A stretch of 64,000 nucleotides of DNA from Desmodus rotundus (GCF_022682495.2 NC_071389.1:179366056-179430055); one strand, 5' to 3'; counted from the first letter of the stretch, positions 27,501 through 33,816 are shown. Numbers and translations are program-made. Notes: generated by a model from the sequence alone, not told the origin.

Positions 27501-30500
27501 ATTGATTGTAAGATTCCTGAGAAATAGGGTAATTAACAGAAAAATGGAGGGGATGGTGTGGAGAATTTGTAATTCCAGGCCCTTTGTTTCTTAACACTCT
27601 CACAGGTATTCATGTCATATTCAACTGTCGAGGGTCCATGACAAGAGCTTATTACTGAACACTAACAGGAGAACAGAACCAGGTGAACTGGCGTGGCACA
27701 GAGAATTTACAGGAATTGGAGTGGGAGGGTTAGTGGCAGCAGAGGTCGGTGACTTTCCTTACAGAGGTTTAGGGCTGAAAGGATGGGGCAGGCAGAGGAA
27801 AGAGAACAGGCACAACGTAGGCGGAATTGTGGGCACTCAGTGCTGGGCAGAGTCTCAGGCTCTGGGCCAAGATCTCAGAGTTCTTTCTGCCTTCCTAATT
27901 TAGCACCACACCTTCATTTCTCTTTCTCCACAACTGACAGAAAAAAAAAAAGAAAGAAAGAAAGAAAGAAACTTCTTCTTACCTGCAGTTCCACCATAGA
28001 GTACTGAAAAAGAAAACCAGATAACGTACCGTTAAAGCAGGGTAAGCCATAAGGATATAGGCTTGTTGAAAGCAAGAAGTTCACAAAGGCCTCTTTCTTT
28101 CTCATTGCCCACTCCTTCCCTTCAAATGGCTCTTTTATGCTCTAGTAAGAGTCACAATGGGGCAGGAGAGGAGAGCTTTCCTCAGAGGGGTTGCCAGTCT
28201 CCAAAATATTGAAGAAATGGAGCTTCAGACACTTCAGCCTCCTCCCTTGTGCTCTGTGACAGCTCTTCCAGAAAGTGTGAGCGTCAGGAGGTCCACATTG
28301 TTTAAACCTCTTCTCATAGCCAACTATTTCCCAGCCCCTCCTCTGCTATTTGAATGCCATGGCAGGAAACTTATTTTTAAGCACTGCAAAACAATGTCTA
28401 AAAAATTTTGTTTAAAGGAGTTCCAGCCTGGCTGGTGTGGCTCAGTGGATGGAGTGCTGGCCTGCAATTCAAAAGATCGCCGGTTTGATTCCCAGTCAGG
28501 GCACACGCCTGGGTTACCGGCCAGCTCCCCAGTTCGGGGCATGCAAGAGGCAACCAATTGATGTATCTCTTGCACATCAATGTTTCCCTCTTTCCCTTTC
28601 TCCCTCCCTTCCCCTTCTCTAACAATAAATAAATAAAAATTTTGAAATAAATAAATAAAAGATCAAAGGATCACATATAGTTTCCTTAAGAAAACGGATG
28701 CTAAAACCATAAAGTTGGTGGGGAACCAGTCATCGTGCTAAGGTGTGAGTATCACCCAAAATAACTTGCCATTTTCAGGGGAAAAAAGACACAACTGCAT
28801 CAGAGAAGTTAAGCTACCTTAACCAGTAATCAAACTCATCACCCCTAATAGCGGGAAACCGGACATTCTGTGCTTCTTTCCTGAAGAGATACATCTGAGG
28901 TTCACAGCATGACCTACTAAGTATTTTTGCCAAAAATGTTTAGCTTGAAACTAGTTAAGACCTTACACCTACTTCGAGAAGATAGAGGAACACATCGGAT
29001 TACACAATAAGGAAATAATCAGACTAATTGAGCCTGTCAAATAGTCTGTAAGACAAGTAGGCTTCCTTATTAGTAGTCCCTATCCTTTTTGGCACCAGGG
29101 ACTGGTTTCGTGGAATACAGTTTTTCTTGGACAGGGGTGGGAGGGCTGGTTTGGAGATGATTCCAGTACATTACATTCAAGCTCACCTCTTGCTGTGCAG
29201 CCCAGTTCCTTAAACCGTTAATGGATTGGGGACCCCTGCTTAAAGTCAGTGTCATATTTCAGAATAAGGACATTTTAAAAGCCATCTAGCCTGATCTCTC
29301 AGGAAAAAAAATCAACATACTAAAAATATAAAGGAGATTATTTTACATTAAGAACAATTTTAAACATAATTAATTGTAATGCATAGATTTTGTGTGTGTG
29401 TGTGTGTGTCCTAGTTTGAAAATTTGGATAAAACTGATTTAGGACTGCATAGTAAATGATATTAAATAATTATTATTAATTTTCTTAGGTGTGATAATAA
29501 TATTACGATTATTTAAGACATTCTTTTTAGAAGATATATGGTAAAGTATTTAGAAGTAACATGTTATGTCTGCAACTTACTTTTAAATGAGCAAAAAATG
29601 AGATTAAAACAAATGTAGCAAAATGATAACAAATGTTGAACCTTGGTGTTATGTTTCTAATAATTAAAAGTTGAAAACAAAAATGACTGCTCTAGATAAT
29701 TTCCTGTGAGAGAATTACTTCTTACTGTGTCGTTTCTGTTTGTGCAGGATGTTTTGATTTTTTAGATTATAATTGTTAAAACTTTACAAAAGCATGACCA
29801 TGGAAACAGATAATTACTATGTCTTGGATGTGAATATAATTAAGTCTGATTAGAGACTGTACGTTTATTGGATTCAGTGTTTTCCAGTTAGTATTACATC
29901 CTCTTAAAAGGACTTGCAACTACATGAGGTTGAAAGCTGGGGTTTAAATATGGGGTCTTACAGAGGACACAAAGTTTGGGTCTCACTTGGAAGGGAGGTG
30001 GAATGGAATCTAGAGGGTGCTTGCCTCTGATTCTTAGGCCACATCCCATGTGATGCTGACCAGTGAAGAAGGAGAGCGTCGCTAAATACAAACATCAGCC
30101 ATGATATCAAGGATAATGACAATTCTTCAGCAAAGCCAAAAAATGAGAGATAAAGGTTGTAGGAATGGAAAATTGTTCTGTTTTTCCCCTCTAAGTCCTT
30201 TGGCTAGTCTAATAAGTAAATTGACCTAAGACAGATTAACCGGAAAAAAAATTAATTATGTACATAGGAGCACCACAAAAACAATGAGACTCCAAAGGAG
30301 TGAGGCAATTGAGGCTTATATGCCATCTGGAATGGCACAGGGATGCAGGGCTTCAAACGCGAGGAGGGCAATTCACAGGAAGGTAAGAAGAGCAGACCTT
30401 TGGTAAGCAGATGTTTGCCCTGCCATGCGAGTAAATCTTTCAGATTAAGAAAAGAAAAGTTATCTCTGATGATAGCTCTTTCTGACACAAGCCGCCTACC

Positions 30501-33500
30501 TAAATTCTTTTAGCCAGGTAAGGGAGTCGTAAAAACTTCTCTGGAGTCTGCAGAGCCTTAACTGCCTTCAGCTCAAAATAATCCACAATGCAAAGCAGCA
30601 CATTTTGGGGTGGGCTATTCCCCAAGGAAGGACAGGACTTTCACAAACCAGGGCTATCTAGATGATAAGAAGGCAAATATCACTGAGGTTATTGTGGAAT
30701 CCTATAAATTCCAGAAAAAGGACACTTCCTCAGATGACAAAGTATTTTTCTCACCTAGGGAGCCAAGAAGCAGGGATGACACCAGTTACCCAGAACTAGG
30801 CTCTGGAAGGAAACAAATGTTCAACTAGGAAGATAGTATTTCCCACTGGAAGCTGCCTGAAACTTCTGAATGAAAGGGTGTAGCAACCAAACTAGACAGG
30901 ACCAGTTAACCTAGAGTATACTTTAGTTACTCGAGGATAAAAGGCTGTGCTCTGCATACCCATAATTTCTGTCTCTCAGTTTCTTAGTAAAATTCCTTTT
31001 GTTAATTTCAGTGTTCCAAATTTTCAGTGTTTCAAACCAGAACTTGGGGTGGAGGGCTGGCAGGGGATATGGAGTGGAGAAGAAGGAGCAATTTCACATT
31101 AGAAACAGCAGAACAATGGAAATCAGAACACAGGTGAGGAACACAGCATCAGATGAGCAGAGGAAAGATAAGGTAGTGGGTCGTTAGTGAGATCGACCTC
31201 AAAGGCGCAGCAGAGTCTGAGATGACTTTGGCTGTGGCCACATTCTCATCTTAGCATTTCCTCTTTTTAGCTCTGGGATCAACAGTCTGTTAAGCAATTA
31301 CTATTCCATATTATACCAGACTTTTGATAAAGAAAGGATACAGATGATAGGAAGGAGAAACTAAAAAGAATTCCAAATTGGGAAAGAAAGCAGTGGTGGG
31401 GGAGGCCACAGATCAGTAAGCCCACAGCCCCTCTGTGTGTGGGGAAAGTACTTCTGGTACTTTTAAAATGTTGTCTTAAGAAAACTGTCTACTTTATAAA
31501 TTGGTGTTTTTCAATGTTGCCTTAAGAGAATTGTCTATTTTATAAATTACCTTGCCTCATAGTAAAAACAAGAAGATGAGGGGGGTGAATATTCTTCTCT
31601 CTCCCTTTGGTTAAACTCACTCATAAACTGCTTCTTAATATTTGAACTGCAAAGTTCTGCGTCATTCCCGGAAAAGTCTCGAAGTTTGCAGAAACTCTCT
31701 TACAACAGCAGGGAAGGTAACCATCTCCCAAGAACGTTAACCTCACCGTCATTCTCAGCTATCAGACCTGAGAACTAGCCCTATCTGCTTGTTTACAGGC
31801 AGACGGGGGCTACGAGGGCTTAGACTTGTATTTCAGCTTCCCACCTGCATTCTGCATCTTAGAGGGCCTCACCTCCTCACACCCTTGGAAAGAATCTCTC
31901 CTTTCCCCCAATCTCTCCGAGTCTGCCCTACTCCTTTCTCTTTCCGTCTTCCCAACTAAATTCTCACCTTGTCATTCATTGGAACAAAGTTGCTGTTCAG
32001 GGTGACAATTCGGAAGTGCACTAGAAGGAAACAGGCTTCATTAACCAAAGGGATATTTCCCTTCCCAGAGCCTTTCTTTCTTCCACCCTTCTACTGCCTC
32101 ACACACACTTCTGAGTCAGCAAAACCTCATCAGGTTCTACTTAAAAAATAACACCTAGTCACAGAGAAAGATAAAGCCCTCAAGCAATTTCTATTCAGGG
32201 CTGCTGACTCGCAAACCTCAGAATGAACTGCCCCTCTAAGTAAGAAGGAACAAATTACAGGAGCTCAAGCCAAACCTGTATTTGCATATTTCATATACAA
32301 GCAGCTTGATGGAGGACCCAGCAACCCAGTGACACTTGCCAAACTTCATTCCAGAAGGAACGTGTTCTTCTGTGCTAGAAACACACACACAGTAGCGACT
32401 CCACCCACTGCTCTTTGGCTTGTGGAACACGGCATCCACTCAGCACGTCTTCCCCCCAGCCCTTCCTCTCTTCTGCATTCATTATCCCATAGGCTGACCA
32501 CCAATCACAAAGCCCCTGCTTACGAATACCTGTCTCTCTCTCCCCCGCCTTTTGTCTAACCCCGTAAGTGTGCCTCTTACCTCGCTGCCCTGGGTTGTAG
32601 ATAGGTTTGTCAGTTTGCACAAAGATGCCATTCCTCTGCCTCTGAATGAGAACCGCTTTTTTTTCCTCAAAGCTGATGTTATTTCCGGTTCCTGACACCC
32701 AAATTGTAGCCACTTCTTCTGTGCCACCTGCAGGAGGTGGGACCTGGCCAAGAGAGGGGACTCTGGGGAGGAGCAGGAGACTGGGGGACAGAGTCTACTG
32801 GTCTCAACCCCAGAGTGGGAGAGTGAAAGGAAAGAACTGAGGCATACAAGTTGCCAGGAAGATATCAAACAACACTCAGAGGTTAAGGTCAGGAACTAAG
32901 AGAAGAAACTTAAAGTTAGGGAAATTATGGATGAGTTATGGCCAGGAATTGAAGTGAGGCTTGGGGGTGATAAGTCTAGGTAAGTAACTAAAATGTAAAA
33001 GACAAAAGTAAGGTGACAGAAAGCGTAATTAAAATTAGCTTATAGTGAGTATTAGGAAGGGGACTAGGAAAGTAAGGCATTAGAGTTGAGGCTAAGTCTG
33101 CGCTTACCAGAAAAGACACGCAATGCAAGTGCCTCTTCCTCAACCCATGGTGTTCTAGCAGCTTCTGGGTCTTGTCCTTGGTCTCCAGAGTAATAGTGAA
33201 TTTTACATCATAGTACCCAGGGCTCAGATCCAAACAAACCTTCTGAGTAGAGGGGAAATTAAGCTGGGCTGGTAACGTCACCAGGTAGTTCCTAGTGAGG
33301 GAGAAAAAGGACTTGAGAACAGTCATGATTCATCCGTTCGATGGAGAATTAAGCCCTCTCATAAACACTCCGCATGTCGCGTGAACTGAACAGTCTGCGC
33401 CCCTGCCTGCATGAACATTATTTTCTATGAGGAAGAACAAGACACGTAACAGACAACTCCATGCACAGCCTTAAACCTCCCACGATCGGGAAGCCATCAA

Positions 33501-33816
33501 TGAGAACCTGTGTCTAGGGTACTACGGAGGCAATTAGTCCTATTACAGAGAACAGAGTACAGGGAGTCTGCTATATTTTAATATTATCTTTTTTAAAAGC
33601 TTCCTCTTCGGCTTCAACTTTTCTCTCTTGGGTAAAGGAGAAATGCAACCAAAGAAGGGAAAAGATGAGAAAGAAGTTAAAATAAACCAAAGGTTATCTC
33701 GTCTCCCCTAGATTTGTATTTGAGAAAGGTAGACAGATATCAAACACTTACGGAAGGAGTTTTTCTGCAATAGCTGGGGATAGAGCCAATATTCCTAGAA
33801 GGAGCTGAGCCCACAT
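1595..33816 (-). CDS. A2ML1: Alpha-2-macroglobulin-like protein 1, complete, 35 coding exons
   Basis: A2ML1 is a secreted broad-range protease inhibitor of the alpha-2-macroglobulin family. Cleavage in the bait region exposes a reactive thioester and the protein closes around the protease. In humans it is made by differentiating keratinocytes. Seen here: 35 exons, each with AG/GT borders and continuous phase, joining to 1455 codons plus TGA (human A2ML1 is 1454 residues; the extra one is in EKLLP near the N-terminus). Order: signal peptide about 1-17, macroglobulin domains MG1-MG6 about 18-690, bait region about 695-730, MG7/CUB about 770-950, thioester domain about 951-1260 with CGEQ at 971-974, C-terminal receptor-binding domain about 1315-1455. 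Cysteines match those I recall for the human protein, and many N-glycosylation sequons are present (NIS at 105, NLS at 282). No frameshift or stop was found. The paralogues A2M and PZP fit less well: the N-terminus MWAQLLLG and C-terminus YSDPCE are those of A2ML1. Confidence 0.97.
1636..2055. other. Intron 34, nothing recognised
   Basis: About 420 bases of AT-rich intron between exons 34 and 35. No repeat or conserved element was recognised. Confidence 0.5.
2056..2158 (-). CDS. A2ML1: A2ML1 coding exon 34
   Basis: Encodes residues 1409-1443 ([16 protein letters not shown]... to YDYYLP plus one base), the last strands of the receptor-binding domain. PA.VKVYDYY is highly conserved in A2M proteins. 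Confidence 0.96.
2893..3119 (-). mobile_element. VES-type tRNA-derived SINE (intron 33)
   Basis: Read on the minus strand it starts with the 'gccctggctggtgtag' head, has the B-box-like segment near 3050-3080, and ends in A-rich (AAAT)n-like sequence at 2893. Short imperfect direct repeats (ATATTTT) flank it. Confidence 0.85.
3150..3325. repeat. MIR-like fragment
   Basis: It has the worn core of a MIR: 'attttacaacagagtaaac', 'ggatttcaacccaggcag' and 'ctctgccattaacgcctag' match the usual '...tttgaacccaggcag...' region. Diverged; boundaries approximate. Confidence 0.5.
3580..3760. other. GC-rich patch of unknown origin in intron 33
   Basis: A GC- and CpG-rich island in an AT-rich intron. On the plus strand it has a GC-rich leader, then ATG in good context (ccagcATGg) at 3666 opening a 28-codon frame ([13 protein letters not shown]...) closed by TAG. 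It resembles a 5' UTR plus first-exon fragment, but I do not recognise the protein, and there is no poly(A) tract to prove retroposition. Confidence 0.35.
3811..3879 (-). CDS. A2ML1: A2ML1 coding exon 33
   Basis: Encodes residues 1386-1408 ([20 protein letters not shown]... EE), 23 whole codons. It forms the strand and loop before the receptor-contact helix in the A2M family. Confidence 0.95.
4171..4261 (-). CDS. A2ML1: A2ML1 coding exon 32
   Basis: Encodes residues 1355-1385 ([18 protein letters not shown]... to EGTNQL) in the receptor-binding domain. [13 protein letters not shown] is the family signature of this fold. Confidence 0.96.
4327..4361. repeat. (CA)n microsatellite, interrupted
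   Basis: A CA-rich tract broken by AA and TA steps, in intron 31 close to the acceptor of exon 32. Confidence 0.8.
4418..4545 (-). CDS. A2ML1: A2ML1 coding exon 31
   Basis: Encodes residues 1313-1355 ([18 protein letters not shown]... to LTFTIHT plus two bases), the start of the receptor-binding domain. Donor GTGAG. Confidence 0.95.
4711..4926 (-). CDS. A2ML1: A2ML1 coding exon 30
   Basis: Encodes residues 1241-1312 ([18 protein letters not shown]... to GQGCVYVQ), 72 whole codons: the last thioester-domain helix and the second half of the CUB domain. Confidence 0.96.
5444..5649. mobile_element. Mariner/Tc1-type miniature element (MITE)
   Basis: The ends are inverted repeats: left CCGTATTTTTTGGATTATAA, right (reversed) GTATCTTTCGGACTATAA. 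TA dinucleotides at 5442-5443 and 5650-5651 flank it, the target preference of Tc1/mariner elements. The inside also has direct motif repeats ('gtgcgtcttat.gtccg'). It has no coding capacity. It lies in intron 29. Confidence 0.65.
6550..7205 (+). repeat. L2 LINE 3' fragment
   Basis: It carries phrases typical of the L2 3' region, such as 'ctacctcaaatgccattcccctgtgaagacttttatccctcaa' compressed with losses, and 'agaatgtaaactttttagac'. Old and diverged, in intron 29; open frames inside are decayed L2. Confidence 0.6.
7529..7743 (-). CDS. A2ML1: A2ML1 coding exon 29
   Basis: Encodes residues 1169-1240 ([13 protein letters not shown]... to AYGGFSSTQ). The motif VELTAY.LLA and the GGFSSTQ turn are hallmarks of the A2M thioester domain. 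Confidence 0.96.
8147..8335 (+). mobile_element. tRNA-derived SINE, second type (intron 28)
   Basis: The head reads 'ccctggctgggtagctcag..gcttagagcgccatcctg' and the middle 'gggcacatacaagaaccaaccaatg', different from the commoner VES head. A- and B-box-like segments are present. The tail is C- and A-rich. Confidence 0.75.
9047..9209 (-). CDS. A2ML1: A2ML1 coding exon 28
   Basis: Encodes residues 1115-1169 ([16 protein letters not shown]... to QQAIIS plus one base), helices of the thioester domain including LYTQALLAY. Confidence 0.96.
9386..9460 (-). CDS. A2ML1: A2ML1 coding exon 27
   Basis: Encodes residues 1090-1114 ([20 protein letters not shown]... to TID), 25 whole codons in the thioester domain. 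Donor GTGAG. Confidence 0.95.
9534..9570. repeat. (CA)n microsatellite
   Basis: An uninterrupted run of about 18 CA units in intron 26, just upstream of exon 27 on the minus strand. Confidence 0.95.
9895..10085. repeat. MIR-like fragment (intron 26)
   Basis: It keeps the MIR phrases 'gattgcacagctactcatcagggctgggatttgaacc' in broken form, followed by 'cagggag.ttaactctggagctcccgtgc'. Boundaries are approximate. Confidence 0.6.
10455..10690 (+). repeat. MIR element (intron 26)
   Basis: Shows the usual MIR order: 'ctgtagttcaaattagtcctaccactcattag', 'caagttacttaatctctgaacc' and 'gtttcttcatctgtaacatg', each slightly diverged. Confidence 0.75.
10787..11205 (+). mobile_element. MER5A-like hAT element split by an L1 3' end
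   Basis: Left part 10787-10815 and right part 11041-11205 together read as MER5A ('cagaatcacaagggcttattaaaacac' ... 'gggatcacactttgagaacca'). Between them lies an L1 3' UTR tail ending in A-rich sequence. The repeat AGCAAGTATCA on both sides is the target-site duplication of the L1. Confidence 0.7.
11397..11553 (-). CDS. A2ML1: A2ML1 coding exon 26
   Basis: Encodes residues 1037-1089 ([16 protein letters not shown]... to LIHTAMK). WLTAFV is the usual family motif following the thioester helix. Donor GTGTGG. Confidence 0.95.
11554..11897. other. Intron 25, nothing recognised
   Basis: A 344-base intron. No repeat or secondary signal was seen beyond the splice sites. Confidence 0.5.
11898..11979 (-). 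CDS. A2ML1: A2ML1 coding exon 25
   Basis: Encodes residues 1010-1037 ([20 protein letters not shown]...) in the thioester domain, with sequon NGS and the family motif SYSAFG. It ends after two bases of a Trp codon; donor GTAAT. Confidence 0.95.
12143..12319 (-). CDS. A2ML1: A2ML1 coding exon 24 (thioester site)
   Basis: Encodes residues 951-1010 ([18 protein letters not shown]... to VGFLEQ plus one base). It contains GCGEQNM: Cys971 and Gln974 form the internal thioester that couples to the trapped protease. All residues of the motif are intact, so the trap should be functional. Confidence 0.97.
13120..13345 (+). repeat. MIR-like element (intron 23)
   Basis: Matches the MIRb-type core 'gtattgtgctggggacttcat', 'ttgttcaaggtcacacggctgg' and 'ctgggattctaactcagg'. 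The rest of intron 23 (12320-13757) shows nothing else clear. Confidence 0.65.
13758..13841 (-). CDS. A2ML1: A2ML1 coding exon 23
   Basis: Encodes residues 923-951 ([19 protein letters not shown]... to YVTVL plus one base), the first part of the CUB domain just before the thioester domain. Confidence 0.95.
13842..14826. other. Introns 21 and 22, nothing recognised besides exon 22
   Basis: Outside exon 22 (14205-14256) this stretch is ordinary intron. The open frame at 13990-14481 on the minus strand runs through exon 22 into intron and is not a separate gene. Confidence 0.5.
14205..14256 (-). CDS. A2ML1: A2ML1 coding exon 22
   Basis: A 52-base exon encoding residues 906-923 ([17 protein letters not shown] plus one base). 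EGV.VE is a conserved family motif. Donor GTAGG. Confidence 0.95.
14827..14948 (-). CDS. A2ML1: A2ML1 coding exon 21
   Basis: Encodes residues 865-905 ([18 protein letters not shown]... to [10 protein letters not shown]), the end of MG7 and entry to the CUB domain. Read from the spliced frame; acceptor TTCTCAG, donor GTGAG. Confidence 0.95.
15005..15345 (+). mobile_element. MER5A hAT element interrupted by the SINE
   Basis: The sequence either side of the SINE joins into a MER5A-like element: 'ccagtgcttcttaaatttaa', 'catcacctggggatctcgtt', 'catttctaacaagctcccag', ending 'gatactggtcca'. Intron 20. Confidence 0.7.
15029..15200 (-). mobile_element. tRNA-derived SINE, second type, with 21-bp target duplication
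   Basis: On the minus strand it reads 'tcctggccatgtagctcag' at the head and ends in A/T-rich tail at 15029. A perfect 21-base direct repeat (15008-15028 and 15201-15221, starting GGACCAGTGCTTC) flanks it. Confidence 0.9.
15350..15585 (+). repeat. MLT1-type MaLR LTR fragment (intron 20)
   Basis: It resembles the 3' half of MLT1 LTRs: 'catgagagaccttgagcc', 'ccacagaaactgtgtgataatg' and 'gagccactaaattgtagggtg'. It is an old endogenous retroviral LTR with no coding sequence. Confidence 0.55.
15957..16083 (-). CDS. A2ML1: A2ML1 coding exon 20
   Basis: Encodes residues 823-865 ([16 protein letters not shown]... to WNITAIKL plus one base) in MG7, with the sequon NIT and the CLC cysteine pair. Confidence 0.95.
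16280..16508 (-). CDS. A2ML1: A2ML1 coding exon 19
   Basis: Encodes residues 746-822 ([19 protein letters not shown]... to FNYLKDCIR), the end of MG6 and start of MG7. The motif [10 protein letters not shown] and the VRGESF stretch are typical of the family. Confidence 0.96.
16509..17107. other. Intron 18, nothing recognised
   Basis: About 600 bases, some purine-rich. The 60-140 residue open frames here have no splice or codon support. Confidence 0.5.
17108..17219 (-). CDS. A2ML1: A2ML1 coding exon 18 (bait region, then VRQYFPETW)
   Basis: Encodes residues 709-746. The first part ([20 protein letters not shown]) is the rest of the bait loop; it is followed by the conserved [17 protein letters not shown] that resumes the MG6 fold. 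There is no long continuous ORF here, so the exon was found by reading the spliced frame between exons 17 and 19. Confidence 0.93.
17540..17633 (-). CDS. A2ML1: A2ML1 coding exon 17 (start of bait region)
   Basis: Encodes residues 678-709 ([20 protein letters not shown]... to TAKGA plus one base). By comparison with human A2ML1 the protease-susceptible bait region begins around residue 695 here and continues in exon 18. Confidence 0.95.
17634..18408. other. Intron 16, nothing recognised
   Basis: About 775 bases of AT-rich intron with a poly(T) run near 18089-18096. Confidence 0.5.
18409..18603 (-). CDS. A2ML1: A2ML1 coding exon 16
   Basis: Encodes residues 613-677 ([20 protein letters not shown]... 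to DLFSFFQ), 65 whole codons of the MG6/bait-domain region. Residues about 648-657 differ strongly from the human protein as I recall it, while both flanks are conserved. Confidence 0.95.
19050..19199 (-). CDS. A2ML1: A2ML1 coding exon 15
   Basis: Encodes residues 563-612 ([16 protein letters not shown]... to ETELSNHS), 50 whole codons opening MG6. It holds the family motif RAVDES. The donor is GTGGGT, weaker than its neighbours, and the next exon starts in phase with VYGMFPF. Confidence 0.94.
19553..19650 (-). mobile_element. L1 3' tail fragment (intron 14)
   Basis: The phrase 'tttttattgttcaattacagttgtctgc' followed by C-rich 'ctccccacccctccacccc' is the reverse complement of an L1 3' end. 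A better-preserved copy of the same tail is at 34457-34527. Confidence 0.6.
19678..19884 (+). mobile_element. VES SINE inserted in another VES SINE
   Basis: Plus-oriented: head at 19678 (gccgtggctggtgtgg), B box near 19730-19760 and tail (AAAT)n at 19862-19880. It is flanked by a duplication of TTTTAAAGATTTTATTTA (19660-19677; second copy 19885-19903 with one extra A), which is the tail of the older element. Confidence 0.85.
19885..20089 (-). mobile_element. VES SINE (older partner, minus)
   Basis: Minus-oriented: head at 20089 ('gccctgaccagtgtgact'), tail 'aaaagattttatttatttattt' at the left end. It was the landing site for the plus-oriented copy next to it. The two form a tail-to-tail inverted pair of about 200 bp each. 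Confidence 0.85.
20290..20435 (-). CDS. A2ML1: A2ML1 coding exon 14
   Basis: Encodes residues 514-562 ([18 protein letters not shown]... to EMCFDNQ), the end of MG5. Phase 1 in, phase 0 out; donor GTAAAG. Confidence 0.95.
20677..20737 (-). CDS. A2ML1: A2ML1 coding exon 13
   Basis: A 61-base exon encoding residues 494-514 ([20 protein letters not shown] plus one base) in MG5. Acceptor TTTCCTAG, donor GTGAG. Confidence 0.94.
20738..22174. other. Intron 12, no clear repeat
   Basis: About 1.4 kb without a recognisable insertion. Pyrimidine-rich stretches near 21777-21960 might be worn L2, but I cannot support that. Confidence 0.4.
22175..22402 (-). CDS. A2ML1: A2ML1 coding exon 12
   Basis: Encodes residues 418-493 ([14 protein letters not shown]... 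to QEITFSYY), 76 whole codons across the MG4/MG5 junction. Sequon NTT is present. The donor is GTGAGAC after TAT. Confidence 0.96.
22658..22879 (-). mobile_element. VES SINE (intron 11)
   Basis: Minus-oriented with head at 22879 ('gccctggctggtgtggctcgg') and a long (AAAT)n tail at the left. It is flanked by a GATGATATA target duplication (22647-22655 and 22882-22890). Confidence 0.92.
23090..23510 (+). repeat. Old LTR-like repeat (MaLR/ERVL type)
   Basis: The end reads 'gttgtttgttaagcagacttgtgtgacagttgataactgata', a worn version of the usual LTR ending 'tggtttgttacacagcaatagataactgat'. The open frames inside are not genes. The class is uncertain. Confidence 0.4.
23858..24025 (-). CDS. A2ML1: A2ML1 coding exon 11
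   Basis: Encodes residues 362-417 ([14 protein letters not shown]... to WNGTDISLE), 56 whole codons in MG4. Three sequons: NAT, NHT and NGT. Confidence 0.96.
24757..24962 (+). repeat. MIR element (intron 10)
   Basis: Clear MIR order: 'gatgcaggctgcctggctt', 'cttactaactacagaacctt', 'ctcctcctctgtaaaatggg' and 'gattaagtaagtgaatac'. Confidence 0.8.
25044..25153 (-). CDS. A2ML1: A2ML1 coding exon 10
   Basis: Encodes residues 325-361 ([13 protein letters not shown]... to NFPFTGK), the start of MG4, with the sequon NST. Acceptor CTGCAG, donor GTATG. Confidence 0.95.
25481..25595 (-). CDS. A2ML1: A2ML1 coding exon 9
   Basis: Encodes residues 287-325 ([13 protein letters not shown]... to VEEGTG), the end of MG3. 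It contains the sequon NLT. It ends after one base of the Gly codon; donor GTAAGTG. Confidence 0.95.
25596..26662. other. Introns 7 and 8, nothing recognised besides exon 8
   Basis: Apart from exon 8 (26046-26172), no repeat or conserved element was recognised in these 1.07 kb. Confidence 0.45.
26046..26172 (-). CDS. A2ML1: A2ML1 coding exon 8
   Basis: Encodes residues 244-286 ([18 protein letters not shown]... to CRNLSGQ) in MG3. It carries the family motif YTYGKP and the sequon NLS at 282. Donor GTGAG. Confidence 0.95.
26663..26747 (-). CDS. A2ML1: A2ML1 coding exon 7
   Basis: Encodes residues 216-244 ([13 protein letters not shown]... to VKICC plus two bases of Arg), the start of MG3. 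VLPKFKV is a strong family signature. Phase 1 in, phase 2 out; donor GTAAG. Confidence 0.95.
27016..27175 (-). CDS. A2ML1: A2ML1 coding exon 6
   Basis: Encodes residues 163-216 ([10 protein letters not shown]... to FGTFSVEEY plus one base), the second half of MG2. The donor is GTAGGTG. Confidence 0.96.
27941..27971. repeat. (GAAA)n tract next to exon 5
   Basis: A purine tract of A10-11 followed by GAAA units lies 12-40 bases beyond the donor of microexon 5. On the transcribed strand it reads as a pyrimidine (CTTT)n run and could influence splicing of that exon. Confidence 0.8.
27983..28003 (-). CDS. A2ML1: A2ML1 coding exon 5 (21-base microexon)
   Basis: Encodes just seven residues, YSMVELQ (156-162), between a TTTTTCAG acceptor and a GTAAG donor. 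A microexon here is typical of the A2M gene family, and it is needed to keep the frame between exons 4 and 6. It sits about 4 kb from exon 4 and is too short to find by ORF length. Confidence 0.94.
28425..28660 (+). mobile_element. VES SINE (intron 4)
   Basis: Plus-oriented, near full length: head 'agcctggctggtgtggctc', B-box segment 'ggtttgattcccagtcaggg', pyrimidine stretch, and tail of AATAAATAAATA. Confidence 0.93.
29074..29239. mobile_element. MER1-like nonautonomous hAT element (intron 4)
   Basis: It starts with a worn 'gtccctatcctttttggcac', keeps 'cagggactggtttcgtgga', and ends in GGGGACCCCTG, the MER1-type terminal repeat. The usual middle part is deleted. Confidence 0.65.
29391..29410. 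repeat. (TG)n microsatellite
   Basis: About ten TG units in intron 4. Confidence 0.9.
30170..31020. repeat. Possible LTR-derived stretch (intron 4)
   Basis: The stretch has LTR-like features: 'gacctaagacagattaacc' near 30225, and near 30940-31010 'ggataaaaggctgtgctctgc' followed by a pyrimidine-rich end. I cannot name the family and see no retroviral coding sequence. Confidence 0.3.
31968..32020 (-). CDS. A2ML1: A2ML1 coding exon 4
   Basis: A 53-base exon encoding residues 138-155 ([18 protein letters not shown]), inside MG2. It follows a clear CTTCTAG acceptor and ends before GTGAG. Confidence 0.95.
32021..32580. other. Intron 3, nothing recognised
   Basis: 560 bases, C-rich in part. No repeat recognised; the minus-strand frames running into it from exon 3 are read-through only. 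Confidence 0.5.
32581..32743 (-). CDS. A2ML1: A2ML1 coding exon 3
   Basis: Encodes residues 84-138 ([10 protein letters not shown]... to YNPGQR plus one base). It holds the sequon NIS at residue 105 and the FVQTDKPIY motif that opens the MG2 domain in the A2M family. The donor is GTAAGAG. Confidence 0.96.
33108..33291 (-). CDS. A2ML1: A2ML1 coding exon 2
   Basis: Encodes residues 22-83 (from [11 protein letters not shown] to HCVSFL), the start of the first macroglobulin domain. It enters in phase 2 and leaves in phase 0; the donor is GTAAGCG. Confidence 0.96.
33292..33751. other. Intron 1, nothing recognised
   Basis: About 460 bases between signal-peptide exon 1 and exon 2; no repeat seen. 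Confidence 0.5.
33752..33816 (-). CDS. A2ML1: A2ML1 coding exon 1 (signal peptide)
   Basis: Encodes residues 1-22 (MWAQLLLG...AIAEKLL plus two bases of a Pro codon), a hydrophobic signal peptide. An in-frame ATG lies five codons upstream (33829-33831, adding MLPTK). The inner ATG is preferred because it has an A at -3 (AAAGATGT) while the outer has T at -3, and because human A2ML1 starts MWAQ. The donor reads GTAAGTG. Confidence 0.95.

Noticed and set aside
1594..33816. Possibility that the gene is A2M, PZP or an ovostatin, or a pseudogene
   Set aside because: Signal peptide, C-terminus and exon texts match A2ML1 throughout, and the spliced frame of 1455 codons has no stop or frameshift.
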